64,000 bases of DNA from an uncultured Lachnospiraceae bacterium (GTDB lineage Bacteria > Bacillota > Clostridia > Lachnospirales > Lachnospiraceae), in NCBI GenBank assembly GCA_910588295.1, contig CAJUQO010000001.1, positions 87,911 to 151,910 of the forward strand, written 5' to 3'. A model generated the notes under the pieces. It saw only the letters and a program-made list of their open reading frames with translations, was not told the DNA's origin and searched no databases. Made by a program: the position numbers and the translations under genes. Positions 1 to 9,803 of the stretch are shown piece by piece. How positions within the stretch are numbered: the stretch's first letter is position 1; the number at the start of each line of letters is the position of its first letter.

Positions 1-71
1 GAGAATGCCTTGGCATGACATAGGTCTGCCCCGCTTTTTTCATGGTGTTCCGCATTCCGTTATTTTGTTTG

Positions 72-105
72 AGAAGAACCTTACAGACAGGGTTCTTCTT
101 TTTTA
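72..105 (+). terminator. Rho-independent terminator of a gene left of the window
   Basis: A 9-bp perfect stem (AGAAGAACC at 72-80, GGTTCTTCT at 91-99) with a 10-nt loop runs into a T tract. It should end a plus-strand transcript whose gene lies before the window. Nothing coding is recognisable in bases 1-70. Confidence 0.75.
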
Positions 106-202
106 TGTCTGAACAGAGAGAAACTGTTTTGCATTTCGGCAGACATAAGCACGCTACAGGTAACTGTCAACCACCGTATTACATAAACACAGGAGAGAAA
201 AA

Positions 203-1612
203 ATGACTTTCAACCAAATTTTAAGCCGGATTGACGATCTGGTCTGGGGCGTTCCCCTGATGGTACTGATCTTAAGCGGCGGTATCCTGCTGACCATTCG
301 TGTCAAATGCCTGCAGGTTTCCCGCCTGCCGCTGGCCCTTAAATGGATGTTCCAGAATGAGGAGGGCGGCGCCGGGGAGATCAGCAGTTTTGCGGCGCTG
401 TGTACAGCTTTAAGCGCCACCATCGGTACGGGAAACATTGTGGGCGTGGCTACCGCCGTCTGTGCCGGAGGCCCCGGCGCCTTGTTCTGGATGATCGTAG
501 CCGCCTTCTTTGGTATGGCCACCAAATACGCCGAAGGCCTTCTGGCTGTCAAATACCGCGTGATCGATAAAGACAACCACAGCCTCGGCGGTCCCTTCTA
601 TTATATTGAGCAGGGTATGGGGAAAAACTGGAAATGGCTGGCGATGTTCTTCGCCCTGTTCGGCATCCTCGCTGGCCTTCTGGGCATCGGTACCTTCACC
701 CAGGTAAACGGTATCTCCAGCGCCGTCCAGAATTTCTTTGACCCGGAGAAAGCGAACTGCATCACAATCCCCGGCCTGGGCACCTATTCCTGGACCGTGG
801 TCATCGCATCCCTGGTACTGGCCGCCTGTGTGGCAGCCATACTGATTGGCGGCGTGAAACGTATTGCCAGCATCAGCCAGATCATCGTGCCTTACATGGC
901 AGTCATCTACTTTGTCTTCGGTATCGCGCTGATCATCTACAATATCACCCTCGTCCCCGCCGCCATCGTAACTGTGGTGCAGGCTGCCTTTAATCCCTCG
1001 GCCATCACGGGCGGTATAGCGGGAAGTATGTTTGTAGCCATGCAGAACGGCGTGGCAAGAGGTATCTTCTCCAACGAGGCCGGCCTGGGAAGCGCTCCCA
1101 TCGCGGCGGCGGCGGCCCAGACCAATGAGCCCGTTCGCCAGGGTCTGGTCAGCATGACCGGTACTTTTATTGATACCATTATCATCTGTACCATCACCGG
1201 TCTGTCTATCGTACTGACCGGCGCCTGGCAGGTGGAGGGCCTCGAGGGCGTGGCAGTGACCACTTACGCGTTCCAGCATGGCCTACCCCTGCCCCCGGTA
1301 GTTTCCTCTTTCATCCTAATGCTCTGCCTGGTATTCTTCGCCTTCACCACCATCCTGGGATGGGATTACTACAGCGAGCGATGCCTAGAGTATCTGGTGG
1401 GCGGCAATAAAAATATCGTGCTTGCCTATCGCTGGCTGTTCATCCTCACCGTATTCATCGGCCCCTATATGACCGTCAGCGCCGTATGGACCATAGCCGA
1501 TATTTTCAACGGCCTCATGGCCCTGCCCAACATGATCGCACTGTTTGCCCTAAGCGGTGTAGTAGCCAAAGAAACCAAATCATTTTTTGCGGCGGGAAAA
1601 CACAGGCAGTAA
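203..1612 (+). CDS. Amino acid carrier protein, alanine/glycine:Na+ symporter (AGCS family)
   Basis: Integral membrane symporter of 469 residues, the normal length for the AGCS family (AlsT/DagA-like), which imports alanine or glycine with sodium. Visible support: many hydrophobic segments, the GTGNIVGVATAV glycine-rich stretch near residue 73, the GGPGALFWM segment after it, and FSNEAGLGSAPIAAAAA near residue 290, both conserved family blocks. The start follows AGGAGAG five bases upstream of ATG. It stands alone, convergent with the flavodiiron gene, from which a shared terminator separates it. The exact substrate cannot be told from sequence. Confidence 0.93.
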   Translation: MTFNQILSRIDDLVWGVPLMVLILSGGILLTIRVKCLQVSRLPLALKWMFQNEEGGAGEISSFAALCTALSATIGTGNIVGVATAVCAGGPGALFWMIVAAFFGMATKYAEGLLAVKYRVIDKDNHSLGGPFYYIEQGMGKNWKWLAMFFALFGILAGLLGIGTFTQVNGISSAVQNFFDPEKANCITIPGLGTYSWTVVIASLVLAACVAAILIGGVKRIASISQIIVPYMAVIYFVFGIALIIYNITLVPAAIVTVVQAAFNPSAITGGIAGSMFVAMQNGVARGIFSNEAGLGSAPIAAAAAQTNEPVRQGLVSMTGTFIDTIIICTITGLSIVLTGAWQVEGLEGVAVTTYAFQHGLPLPPVVSSFILMLCLVFFAFTTILGWDYYSERCLEYLVGGNKNIVLAYRWLFILTVFIGPYMTVSAVWTIADIFNGLMALPNMIALFALSGVVAKETKSFFAAGKHRQ

Positions 1613-1655
1613 AAAAGAGTTCTGTCTGAACAGTCGGGAATAACCGCATGAAACC

Positions 1656-1707
1656 AAAAACGCCTTCATCTACTATACTCTACGTATAATAGATGGAGGC
1701 GTTTCTT
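1656..1707. terminator. Bidirectional terminator between convergent genes
   Basis: AAACGCCTTCATCTA pairs with TAGATGGAGGCGTTT apart from one G-T-type mismatch. The stem has A/T tracts on both sides, so it can serve the symporter (+) and the flavodiiron gene (-). Confidence 0.8.
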
Positions 1708-1726
1708 TATCTCACGCTGATGCCTT

Positions 1727-2890
1727 TTATGCTTCTGCCATAGCCTTGGCCAGCTCTCTCATCCTCGCCCGGCTCTCTTCTTTCAGGGAAGATTTGATCG
1801 TCACCATCGGCTCCAGGATCTTGAGTTCCCTCATATCCTCCAGCATAGCTTTCATCTTACGGCCTGCGGACGGAGACCAGCTTCCGTTCTCAATGATGCC
1901 CACCGTGCGCTTCTGGAAATTCTTGATCTGCAGATGATACAGGAAATCATGCATGCAGGGGAATATGCTCGCATCGTAAGTGGGGCAGGCCACAATCAGA
2001 CGGTCGTAACGATACGCGTCTTCGACAGCCTCAGCCATATCACAGCGGGCCAGATCAAAAGCAACCACTTTCTGGCCCATCTCCTCCAGCATCTGTACCA
2101 GCTCCTGTACAGCGGCTTTTGTATGTCCATGGATAGATGCGTAAGCCACTACAATGCCTTTATCCTCCGGTCTGTAGCTGCTCCAGATGTCGTATTTTTC
2201 CAGATAATATCCCAGGTTTTCTTTCAGAACCGGCCCATGGAGCGGGCAGATCATCGCGATATCCAGAGTCGCCGCCTTTTTCAGCAGCTCCTGTACGGAT
2301 CTGCCATGCTTGCCGACGATATTGATGAAATACCGTCTGGCTTCGCAGATCCAGTCTTCATCCGTATCCAGCGCGCCAAACTTACCGAAACCGTCGGCGG
2401 CGAACAGGATCTTCTCGGAGGATTCGTATGTAACCATAACCTCCGGCCAGTGTACCATCGGAGCCATCACAAACGTCAGAGTATGGGAACCCAGGCTCAG
2501 CGTATCCATCTCCTTCACCACCACCTCGCGGCCCGACAGATCCATATCAAAGAAATTATGCATCATGGGGAAGGTTTTTGCATTCGCCACAATCTGCATA
2601 GACGGATATTTCTCCGCCAAAATCTTGATGCTGCCGGCATGATCCGGCTCCATGTGTTGTACCACAAGGTAATCCGGTGTTTTACCATCCAGAGTTCTCT
2701 CCACGTTGGCCAGCCACTCTTCAGTGCCTCTTCTGTCCACCGTATCCATGATGGCGATCTTCTCATCCATAATTATATACGAATTGTAAGACACGCCGTT
2801 CGGCACCAGATACTGGCTCTCAAACAGATCGATGGTCTTATCGTCCACCCCCACATACTTTACCGCTTCGGAAACATATACATCTGACAT
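1727..2890 (-). CDS. FprA-family A-type flavoprotein (flavodiiron protein)
   Basis: Cytosolic flavodiiron protein of about 387 residues that reduces O2 and/or NO using electrons from a rubredoxin-type donor. The N-terminal metallo-beta-lactamase-like half carries the di-iron ligands HMEPDH near residue 80, a later D in AADGFGKFG and the H of CPLHGPVL. The C-terminal third is flavodoxin-like (VVAYASIHGHTKAA, then CPTYDASIFP). ATG at 2890 is preferred because AGGAGG lies 11 bases upstream; an in-frame TTG at 2899 sits too close to it. In strict anaerobes these enzymes protect against oxygen and nitrosative stress. Single gene with its own promoter (TATAAT-like box about 35 bases upstream) and the bidirectional terminator downstream. 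Confidence 0.93.
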   Translation of the reverse strand: MSDVYVSEAVKYVGVDDKTIDLFESQYLVPNGVSYNSYIIMDEKIAIMDTVDRRGTEEWLANVERTLDGKTPDYLVVQHMEPDHAGSIKILAEKYPSMQIVANAKTFPMMHNFFDMDLSGREVVVKEMDTLSLGSHTLTFVMAPMVHWPEVMVTYESSEKILFAADGFGKFGALDTDEDWICEARRYFINIVGKHGRSVQELLKKAATLDIAMICPLHGPVLKENLGYYLEKYDIWSSYRPEDKGIVVAYASIHGHTKAAVQELVQMLEEMGQKVVAFDLARCDMAEAVEDAYRYDRLIVACPTYDASIFPCMHDFLYHLQIKNFQKRTVGIIENGSWSPSAGRKMKAMLEDMRELKILEPMVTIKSSLKEESRARMRELAKAMAEA

Positions 2891-3054
2891 ATTCCGCAAT
2901 TCCTCCTTGCTGTTTAATTATATCTGTTCATTTCTTATGCGGACATGAGTGGCTGACGCTCTATATACTGCCAACCCTGTCCTTAGTCTTACCAAGCTTA
3001 CCAAATTTTAGTCCTGCGCGCAAGACTTCCTATATAGATTTATTTGACAGATTA

Positions 3055-4344
3055 CTATTTTTCCGTATCCCGCAGGATAATATCCTCTCTGGCCGGTCCG
3101 TTGGATACCATGGCGATATGGAAACCGATCTCTTTCTCCACAAATTCAATATATTTCCGGCAATTCTCCGGCAGTTCCCCGTATTTGCGGATACCCCGGA
3201 TATCACATTTCCACCCCGGAAGGGTCTCGTATACCGGTTTCGCTTTTTTCAGCTCCGCCGTGACCGGGAATTCTTTCGTCACCTTACCGTCAATCTCATA
3301 GCCGACGCACACCGGGATCTCGTCAAGATAGCCCAACACGTCCAGTACGGTAAAAGCTACGTCCGTGGTTCCCTGCATACGGCAGCCATAACGGGAAGCT
3401 ACGCAGTCAAACCATCCCATGCGCCTGGGACGTCCTGTAGTGGCCCCGAATTCTCCGCCGTCGCCTCCCCGGCGCCTCAGCTCGTCGGCCTCATCGCCGA
3501 ATATTTCCGACACAAATTCTCCCGCTCCCACCGCACTGGAGTAGGCTTTGCAGACCGTCACCACCCGTTTGATCTCATAAGGTGGCAGACCGGCCCCTAC
3601 CGCGCCGTAGGCAGCCAGAGTGGATGAGGAAGTCACCATCGGATAGATCCCGTGATCCGGATCTTTCAACGTGCCAAGCTGCCCCTCCAGAAGAATGTCC
3701 TTCCCCTCTTTCATGGCATTCCAAAGATAGAGGGAAACATCGGCCACATAGGGCTCCACCATCCGGCGATAAGCCATCAGTTCCCCGTAAATGCTGTCCA
3801 CAGACAGCAGCGGCTTATGGTATAAATGTTCCAGCAGCACATTTTTCTTCTCCACCACCCGCTTGATCTTCTCCCGCAGCGACGCCTCATCCTCAAACAG
3901 CTCGCTGACCTGGAAACCGATCTTTGAAAATTTATCGGAATAAAACGGTGCAATACCGGATTTTGTCGATCCGAAAGAGGCCTTGCCCAGCCGTTCCTCT
4001 TCATACTGGTCAAAAAGAATATGGTAGGACATCACGATCTGCGCCCGGTCAGACACAATGATTTTCGGCGTGGGTACATCACGGTCTGTAATACTCTGGA
4101 TCTCCTTAAACAAAACCGGTATATTGAGCGCCACACCGTTGCCGATCACGCTGGTCGTGTGGCCGTAAAATACGCCCGACGGTAGGGTGTGTAAAGCAAA
4201 TTTACCATAATCATTCACAATCGTGTGGCCAGCGTTGGCACCGCCCTGGAAGCGCACCACAATATCCGCCTGTTCGGCCAGCATATCCGTGATCTTGCCC
4301 TTGCCCTCGTCGCCCCAGTTGGCTCCTACAACAGCTATCACCAT
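3055..4344 (-). CDS. purA: Adenylosuccinate synthetase
   Basis: Catalyses IMP + aspartate + GTP to adenylosuccinate, the first committed step to AMP. The protein has 429 residues, the usual size. Diagnostic blocks are GANWGDEGKGKITD at the N terminus (GTP-binding and catalytic Asp), GGANAGHTI, FGSTKSGI, and a GATTGRPRRMGWFD block near residue 300. GGGAGG lies 9 bases before ATG. It is monocistronic here, while purB, purF and purC lie 7-11 kb away on the same strand. A promoter is visible at 4405-4433. Confidence 0.97.
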   Translation of the reverse strand: MVIAVVGANWGDEGKGKITDMLAEQADIVVRFQGGANAGHTIVNDYGKFALHTLPSGVFYGHTTSVIGNGVALNIPVLFKEIQSITDRDVPTPKIIVSDRAQIVMSYHILFDQYEEERLGKASFGSTKSGIAPFYSDKFSKIGFQVSELFEDEASLREKIKRVVEKKNVLLEHLYHKPLLSVDSIYGELMAYRRMVEPYVADVSLYLWNAMKEGKDILLEGQLGTLKDPDHGIYPMVTSSSTLAAYGAVGAGLPPYEIKRVVTVCKAYSSAVGAGEFVSEIFGDEADELRRRGGDGGEFGATTGRPRRMGWFDCVASRYGCRMQGTTDVAFTVLDVLGYLDEIPVCVGYEIDGKVTKEFPVTAELKKAKPVYETLPGWKCDIRGIRKYGELPENCRKYIEFVEKEIGFHIAMVSNGPAREDIILRDTEK

Positions 4345-4404
4345 AATCAGATTCCTCCCTGTGGAAAAGCGTTATCTGCCTGAAACTGCCGGCAGACCAA
4401 AGCT

Positions 4405-4433
4405 ATTATACCCCAAATCCTGTAGAAAGCCAA
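4405..4433 (-). promoter_or_regulatory. Sigma-A promoter of purA
   Basis: On the minus strand TTGGCT, a 17-base spacer, then TATAAT, about 60 bases upstream of the purA start. No purine riboswitch is seen between it and the gene. Confidence 0.65.
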
Positions 4434-4470
4434 CCTTTTTTGGCGGCAAAAACGCCTGTTCCTAAGTATT

Positions 4471-7224
4471 CTATTTTTTTGTGCGCACGGCCTTTTTACC
4501 GGACCAGTCAGAATACAGCTTTTTTTTCTTTCCGTCCACTTTTACAGTCTTATACGTCCGGATCCGGACATAATACTGCTTTTTCCCTTTTAATTTTGAA
4601 ATCTTCTTCGTTGTGGTATTCCTTTTGGCCGTAGTGAGCTTTACGGTCTTTCCGGTAAAGCTTTTACTTGTGCCGTACTGGATCTGATAGCCGTCGATCT
4701 GTGTCGTCTGTTTTTTCCATGTCACCTGTACTCCCTTTGACTTTGCCGTAAGTTTTTTCAGGCTGGTTTTCTTGGGCTTTACGGTAAAATCTCTTGTCAT
4801 ACGACCGCTGTAATTCCCCTGGAGCTCCACAGCCACAGTGTAAACTCCCGGATTCTTCCTTCCTTTGGGGTAACTGACCCGATAATCTGTACCGGCTGTC
4901 AGGACTTTTCCTTTGCTGTCCTTTACGGTTACGGCAGGTTTTTTCGTCTTCCCATCATAGGAATAGCTGGTCTTCTTAAGGACAAGCTCTTGGGGACTGT
5001 CGATCACCGTCACCGCTTTTGCCTGGGCGCATACACGACATACCTGCTGCTGCTTTCCGTTGCTTTTTGGGGTCGCCGGAATACGTTCCTGCATATACTG
5101 GTGGTCTGTGAGGGCAATCTTTTCCGTATAGGTATCCCCGCAGCTACAGGTATAAGTCCGGATTCCCGGCTGCGTACAGGTGGGTTCCTGAGTAACAACG
5201 CACTGATAGTCATGCGTATGTTCTTCCTGTTTTCCGATAGCCGGAATATCCTCCTGGGCTTTCAGAACTTCATGGCATACATTGCAGTGGCTCCCCTCCG
5301 TCTTTCCGTTTGTTGTCTCCGTGGGAAGTACCGCCGGATCCGTGACCGGCTGATGACCCAATGCCGCAACAGTCTTCGTATACACATCTCCGCAGCTGCA
5401 CGTGTACGTCATAATTCCCACGTCTGTACATGTCGGTTGAGGATCCAAGGCCTCCTGATACTCATGTACATGCCCCTCGGGCTTTCCTGAATCTGAAACA
5501 TAGAAATTCACATCACATTCAGCCAGTACTATATCCCGTAAGGCTTTAACGTCTGCCACAGTATCCAGTGTTTCGTCGATATACCGGGAGCAAAATAAAA
5601 ACGTATAATCGCCCTCACTGTACCCCGGCTGTGCCGCCAAACAATATCTGCCCGGATAGTTGTTTGACTCCAAAAGAATAACCGGCTGCGACCAAATTGT
5701 ATTATCTTGATGAGCATCATCATTTTTCCAATACTCTGACCGGATTAACAGGACATAACTGACATCATAAAAAAAGTATTCTTCTCTTATTTCGCTGTTG
5801 CTAAAAGGATTTCCATCTTTGTCATACCAGGTAATTTCAAAAAACACGCTTTCATCCGGGATCGTCCCTTCCAGTATCTCTTCTTCATTCTGTGCGATGC
5901 TATTCAAATCCACTCTCTTTGGAGCGGACTTGATTTCTATGCGGCCTATTTCCCGGTCAGATGTCGAATCACCATGCACTTTCCAAATACCATCGGCATA
6001 CTGCAGCTCAAAACCACTCTCAATATGTTTGTCAGCCAATACAAAGCCGGATCCATCCCCTCCCCCTTCGGCCGCATAAATATAAGGTTTTTTCAACAAG
6101 ACTCCCGGAAACAGGCGATGTCCGGTCTGAAATCGCGTAACTCCAGTTATGGTTCCCCCAATTCTCAGCGAACCCTCCGGATTCAATACCAAAATGCCTC
6201 CGTCTCCAGTCGGATCATTCTCTCCGCTGAAATCCCCTGTGATCTCTGCATTTTTCACATTGCTTAAATCCAGGCAGGCCCCTTCCTGCAATGTGATATT
6301 ATGCATAGTGTCTGTTACAGGCGCCAGGCATGCTTTGTTTTTCAGTACAATATTCCCGATATTTTCTACCTCTACAGCATCTGCTTCCGTACTTTCCATG
6401 AAAACACCGGCCAACGTCATGGCGGTATGTTCATTACCATAAAATTTGGTTGTCTTTGTAGATGAATTCTCCGTTCCACTAATACAGATTTCTGCCTGAC
6501 TGTTCTGACCCGTATCCACTACATCACGGACGACAGCCTTTGCATCCAGCTTCACCAGGGCTGCGCCCTGATATAAAACGTTATTATCGTTTCCACTGTC
6601 ATGCCCCATATAAATCCCCTGAAACATGGTCTCCTCATTGGAATTAACCACCGTCAGGGACGCATTCCCGCCAACAGCCGTGCCGGGATATCCCCCGCCA
6701 TATACTGTGGGGAGCAGCTCTTTTTCAGATCCACCAATCCCTCCCAGACCGGCTCCTCCTCCCTCCTGATAAGTATTCACGTTATCCAGGGTAAGGCTGT
6801 GCCCTGCAAGAAATATTTCCCGGTGAGGCACACTCCCCAAGGCATCTGTAGATATAAAATGCATACCAATATCCCGAAAAATGACACCGTCACCCTCCAA
6901 CTGAAGAGGACAGCGAAAATTAATACATCCGTTTGAAGTCCCCTGGATCACCGTATCGGACGGAATCAGCACCGGACGCATCCGTCCATCTGTTTCCGCC
7001 TCGTCACCAACACTGATCACGGCCGCCACGGTGATAGGGCTTTTTTTCTGCTTCAATGCATCCATAAACTCATCCCTGGTATAAACGGTAATCCCCGCCT
7101 TCTCTGCCAGTAGGTTGGTTCCCTTCTGCATACTGTTCTCCTGCGCTTTTACCGGCACCTGCATTCCTCCCACCAGCAATACCGCGGCCAACATGTATAT
7201 GCTTTTTTTAATTATTTTCTTCAT
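4471..7224 (-). CDS. Large secreted surface protein: beta-helix-like N part, Cys/His repeats, Ig-like and fibronectin-like C part
   Basis: 917 residues beginning with a clear signal peptide (MKKIIKKSIYMLAAVLLVGG, cleavage near VKA-QEN). Residues 45-400 resemble a right-handed beta-helix adhesin or lyase fold (recurring short beta strands with N and G turns), though no catalytic site is recognised. Two copies of an unusual unit follow near 590-750, each with HxHxYQ, PTC, TYTCSCGD-YT and a later CxxC, plausibly metal-binding. The last 170 residues hold an Ig-like block (SYDGKTKKPAVTVKDSKG) and a fibronectin-type block (KGVQVTWKKQTTQIDGYQIQ) ending in a Lys-rich tail. There is no LPxTG motif, so it is probably released or wall-associated through other contacts. 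Function unknown; an adhesin-like role is inference. Confidence 0.75.
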   Translation of the reverse strand: MKKIIKKSIYMLAAVLLVGGMQVPVKAQENSMQKGTNLLAEKAGITVYTRDEFMDALKQKKSPITVAAVISVGDEAETDGRMRPVLIPSDTVIQGTSNGCINFRCPLQLEGDGVIFRDIGMHFISTDALGSVPHREIFLAGHSLTLDNVNTYQEGGGAGLGGIGGSEKELLPTVYGGGYPGTAVGGNASLTVVNSNEETMFQGIYMGHDSGNDNNVLYQGAALVKLDAKAVVRDVVDTGQNSQAEICISGTENSSTKTTKFYGNEHTAMTLAGVFMESTEADAVEVENIGNIVLKNKACLAPVTDTMHNITLQEGACLDLSNVKNAEITGDFSGENDPTGDGGILVLNPEGSLRIGGTITGVTRFQTGHRLFPGVLLKKPYIYAAEGGGDGSGFVLADKHIESGFELQYADGIWKVHGDSTSDREIGRIEIKSAPKRVDLNSIAQNEEEILEGTIPDESVFFEITWYDKDGNPFSNSEIREEYFFYDVSYVLLIRSEYWKNDDAHQDNTIWSQPVILLESNNYPGRYCLAAQPGYSEGDYTFLFCSRYIDETLDTVADVKALRDIVLAECDVNFYVSDSGKPEGHVHEYQEALDPQPTCTDVGIMTYTCSCGDVYTKTVAALGHQPVTDPAVLPTETTNGKTEGSHCNVCHEVLKAQEDIPAIGKQEEHTHDYQCVVTQEPTCTQPGIRTYTCSCGDTYTEKIALTDHQYMQERIPATPKSNGKQQQVCRVCAQAKAVTVIDSPQELVLKKTSYSYDGKTKKPAVTVKDSKGKVLTAGTDYRVSYPKGRKNPGVYTVAVELQGNYSGRMTRDFTVKPKKTSLKKLTAKSKGVQVTWKKQTTQIDGYQIQYGTSKSFTGKTVKLTTAKRNTTTKKISKLKGKKQYYVRIRTYKTVKVDGKKKKLYSDWSGKKAVRTKK

Positions 7225-7326
7225 ATGCTTTCCCTTTTCAATAATATATAAATATAATACTGAATTCGATTATAGCTGATTTATCTGTGAACGTCCATGT
7301 GATTTTCAATATATTTTAAGTTTTTT

Positions 7327-7470
7327 TCACTGTCCAGCATGGGACTTTGCATTTTGCGCTAAATATTGGAAAGCATACAGGCTTACCATTCCTCCCGACT
7401 GTGGCGCAACCGCATAAAAGCGCATATCATACGTAACGGTTCCTTCCCTGATCGTCCTGTCCTCTGGCAA
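7327..7470 (-). pseudogene. Remnant of an Rpn-type PD-(D/E)XK nuclease/transposase family gene
   Basis: The minus strand reads 47 codons, LPEDRTIREGTVTYDMRFYA then VAPQSGG, without a start codon, ending at TGA 7327-7329. From memory this resembles the middle of the abundant clostridial Rpn/PD-(D/E)XK proteins (EGTVTYDIRF-AVAP-SGE...NVEAQN). Both ends of the parent gene are missing, and the fragment abuts the Lon stop codon. I read it as a decayed insertion. Confidence 0.5.
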
Positions 7471-7471
7471 C

Positions 7472-9739
7472 TTATCCAAGCAGCCGTCCCAGCACATCCG
7501 TAACCTTATCCACCGGCACGATCTCCAGAGCTTTTTTCACCTCCCCGGCCACCTCGTCCAGATCCTCCTTGTTCTCCTCCGGAATGAAAACAGTCTTCAC
7601 CCCTGCCCGCTGGGCCGCCATCAGTTTCTCGGGCAGGCCGCCAATGGGCATGACCCGGCCGGTCAGGGAAATTTCCCCGGTCATGGCACAGAACGGGCTC
7701 ACCGCCTGATCCTTCAACAGAGAAACCAGGGCTGTTACCAGCGTGATCCCCGCCGACGGACCGTCCTTGGGGACGGATCCAGCCGGAACATGGATGTGCA
7801 GGTCACTCTCTTCCAGTTTCTTTGCCTCCTTCGGAAACATACTCTTTACAAGGCTCACGGCCAACTGGGCCGATTCCTTCATCACATCGCCGAGCTGCCC
7901 GGTGATACGCAGTTTACCGCTGCCTTTGGCCAAAGATGTCTCGACGAACAAGATTTCACCCCCCGCCGCCGTCCAGGCCAGGCCCGTCACTACGCCGGGC
8001 TGTTTTTCCTCCAGGACATGCTCATGGCGAATCTCATGGCCGTCCAGGAATTTCGACAGCCGTTTCTCGCTGACCGTGACGCTCTTTTGTTCTCCCCGGA
8101 TCAGCTTAACCGCCACGCAGCGGCACAGAGCATCCAGTTGCTTTTTCAATCCCCGCACACCGGATTCAGCGGTGTAACCTTCAATGATCTTTCTTATGGC
8201 TGAATCTGTAACTTTTAAATTCTGTGCCCGGACGCCCATCTGTTTCATGGCCCGGGGCAACAGATGCTTCCTGGCGATCTGAAACTTCTCCACCGCCGTA
8301 TAGCCCGGAAAACGTATTACCTCCATACGATTTAAAAGGGGTTCCGGTATAGTGTCCGTAGTGTTGGCCGTACAGACAAAAAGCACGTTGGACAAATCAT
8401 AAGGCGCATTCACATAATGGTCGGTAAAAGTATAGTTCTGCTCCGGATCCAGCACCTCCAGAAGGGCGCTGGCCGGATCTCCCGCATAATCCTTTGACAG
8501 CTTATCCACCTCGTCCAGCACCATCACCGGGTTCATAACGCCGCTTCGCCTGACTCCCTCCATGATCCGTCCGGCCATGGCCCCTATGTAGGTCCTTCTG
8601 TGGCCGCGGATCTCCGCCTCGTCCCGGACGCCGCCCAGGCTGATGCGGACGTACTCCCGGTGCAGCGCTTTGGCGATACTTTGCCCGATACTGGTCTTTC
8701 CCGTACCCGGCGCCCCCACGAACAGCAGCACGGAGCCGGACTGTTTTCGGTTCAGCGCCATAACCGCCAGCTGCTCGATGATACGTTTCTTTACTTTTTT
8801 CAGGCCGTAATGATCCTCATCCAGAATCCCTTCCGCCTCATCAAGATCAATGGGCGCGGGTTCCTCCGCTTTCCAGGACAGGCTGGTGACAAAATCCAGG
8901 TAGTCATAAAGCATACCATACTCATGGCTGTTCTTTCCCTCCTGGCGCATCCGGTTCAGTACCTTTTCCGCTTCCTTTTTCGCCTCCTCATCCATACCGG
9001 ATTCTTCGATTTTCAGCTCGAAGCGGCGTACATCGGAAACGTTCTCAGGATGCATGGCGTCCAGCTGCTTCTGCAGGATCTCGATCTGCTTCTTAATGGC
9101 GGATTCCCGATAAAGCTTCTCGTTGCTCTGCTTCTGGGCATTCTCCGCCTCTTCGCTGACCCGGTTGATCTCGATACACTCAAGGATCGTCTTCTCGATC
9201 AGGGCATTGCGCTCCCGGCGGGAATCTGTCTGTAAAATATTGTACTTATCCGTCCAGTCTATAGGCAGGTAACCGGCCACCGCGCAGAGAAGCTCGTTGA
9301 TATTCTTCCAGTGCAGGAAATATCCTCTGGCCCATGCCCCCCACTGGAAAGGCCGCACATAGCTGATCAGAGCCTGACGGATCCGTTTGAGGGCCTCCTC
9401 CTCCTGGTCTGCATCGGCATCCGGAATCTCCGGCCGGTGGGCAGCCGTAACCTGGATCGTCTGCTCATCCACATCCACGTCGCTGTAAGTCACCCGCTCT
9501 CCGGTGCGGATACGGATATTATTCTCCTCATCCACGGACTCTACCTGGCCGGAAAGCCCCACCGGGTAAAAATCCTTGGCAAACATATGGATTCTCTGTT
9601 TATCTTCCCGCAGCATCAGAAAGAGGACTTCATCACCCGCTTTCACATCCGCATATCCCAGTTTTTCAAATATCTCACTCTTGAAGTGAAAGGTTACGCC
9701 CGGCAGCATCATCATATCATAAATAGGTATCGTCAACAT
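7472..9739 (-). CDS. lon: ATP-dependent protease Lon (S16)
   Basis: Hexameric cytosolic AAA+ protease degrading misfolded and regulatory proteins. About 755 residues with the full Lon layout: an N-terminal substrate-binding domain (1-190), a coiled-coil linker (190-300), the AAA+ module with Walker A GAPGTGKTSIG near 340 and MVLDEVDK Walker B, and a peptidase domain with catalytic Ser in PKDGPSAGI near 660 and the partner Lys about 43 residues on. The start at 9739 is chosen because AGGAGG lies 7 bases upstream; the longer reading from 9772 would begin inside the CIRCE operator. Regulation is visible: a promoter and a CIRCE element sit directly upstream, predicting HrcA repression and heat induction. 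Confidence 0.95.
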   Translation of the reverse strand: MLTIPIYDMMMLPGVTFHFKSEIFEKLGYADVKAGDEVLFLMLREDKQRIHMFAKDFYPVGLSGQVESVDEENNIRIRTGERVTYSDVDVDEQTIQVTAAHRPEIPDADADQEEEALKRIRQALISYVRPFQWGAWARGYFLHWKNINELLCAVAGYLPIDWTDKYNILQTDSRRERNALIEKTILECIEINRVSEEAENAQKQSNEKLYRESAIKKQIEILQKQLDAMHPENVSDVRRFELKIEESGMDEEAKKEAEKVLNRMRQEGKNSHEYGMLYDYLDFVTSLSWKAEEPAPIDLDEAEGILDEDHYGLKKVKKRIIEQLAVMALNRKQSGSVLLFVGAPGTGKTSIGQSIAKALHREYVRISLGGVRDEAEIRGHRRTYIGAMAGRIMEGVRRSGVMNPVMVLDEVDKLSKDYAGDPASALLEVLDPEQNYTFTDHYVNAPYDLSNVLFVCTANTTDTIPEPLLNRMEVIRFPGYTAVEKFQIARKHLLPRAMKQMGVRAQNLKVTDSAIRKIIEGYTAESGVRGLKKQLDALCRCVAVKLIRGEQKSVTVSEKRLSKFLDGHEIRHEHVLEEKQPGVVTGLAWTAAGGEILFVETSLAKGSGKLRITGQLGDVMKESAQLAVSLVKSMFPKEAKKLEESDLHIHVPAGSVPKDGPSAGITLVTALVSLLKDQAVSPFCAMTGEISLTGRVMPIGGLPEKLMAAQRAGVKTVFIPEENKEDLDEVAGEVKKALEIVPVDKVTDVLGRLLG

Positions 9740-9761
9740 CTGGCTTCCTCCTCTCGGGCTG

Positions 9762-9788
9762 TTAGCACTCATTTCTATCGAGTGCTAG
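9762..9788 (-). promoter_or_regulatory. CIRCE operator (HrcA binding site) upstream of lon
   Basis: TTAGCACTC, nine bases, GAGTGCTAG: one mismatch to the CIRCE consensus TTAGCACTC-N9-GAGTGCTAA. It lies between the lon promoter and the lon start, the classical position for HrcA repression. Confidence 0.9.
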
Positions 9789-9803
9789 TATATGGTCTTT
9801 TGT

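Noticed and set aside
410-1279. 289-codon minus-strand frame inside the Na+ symporter gene
   Set aside because: Composition rich in Gly/His/Asp with no start signal; mirrors the codon bias of the real transporter gene.
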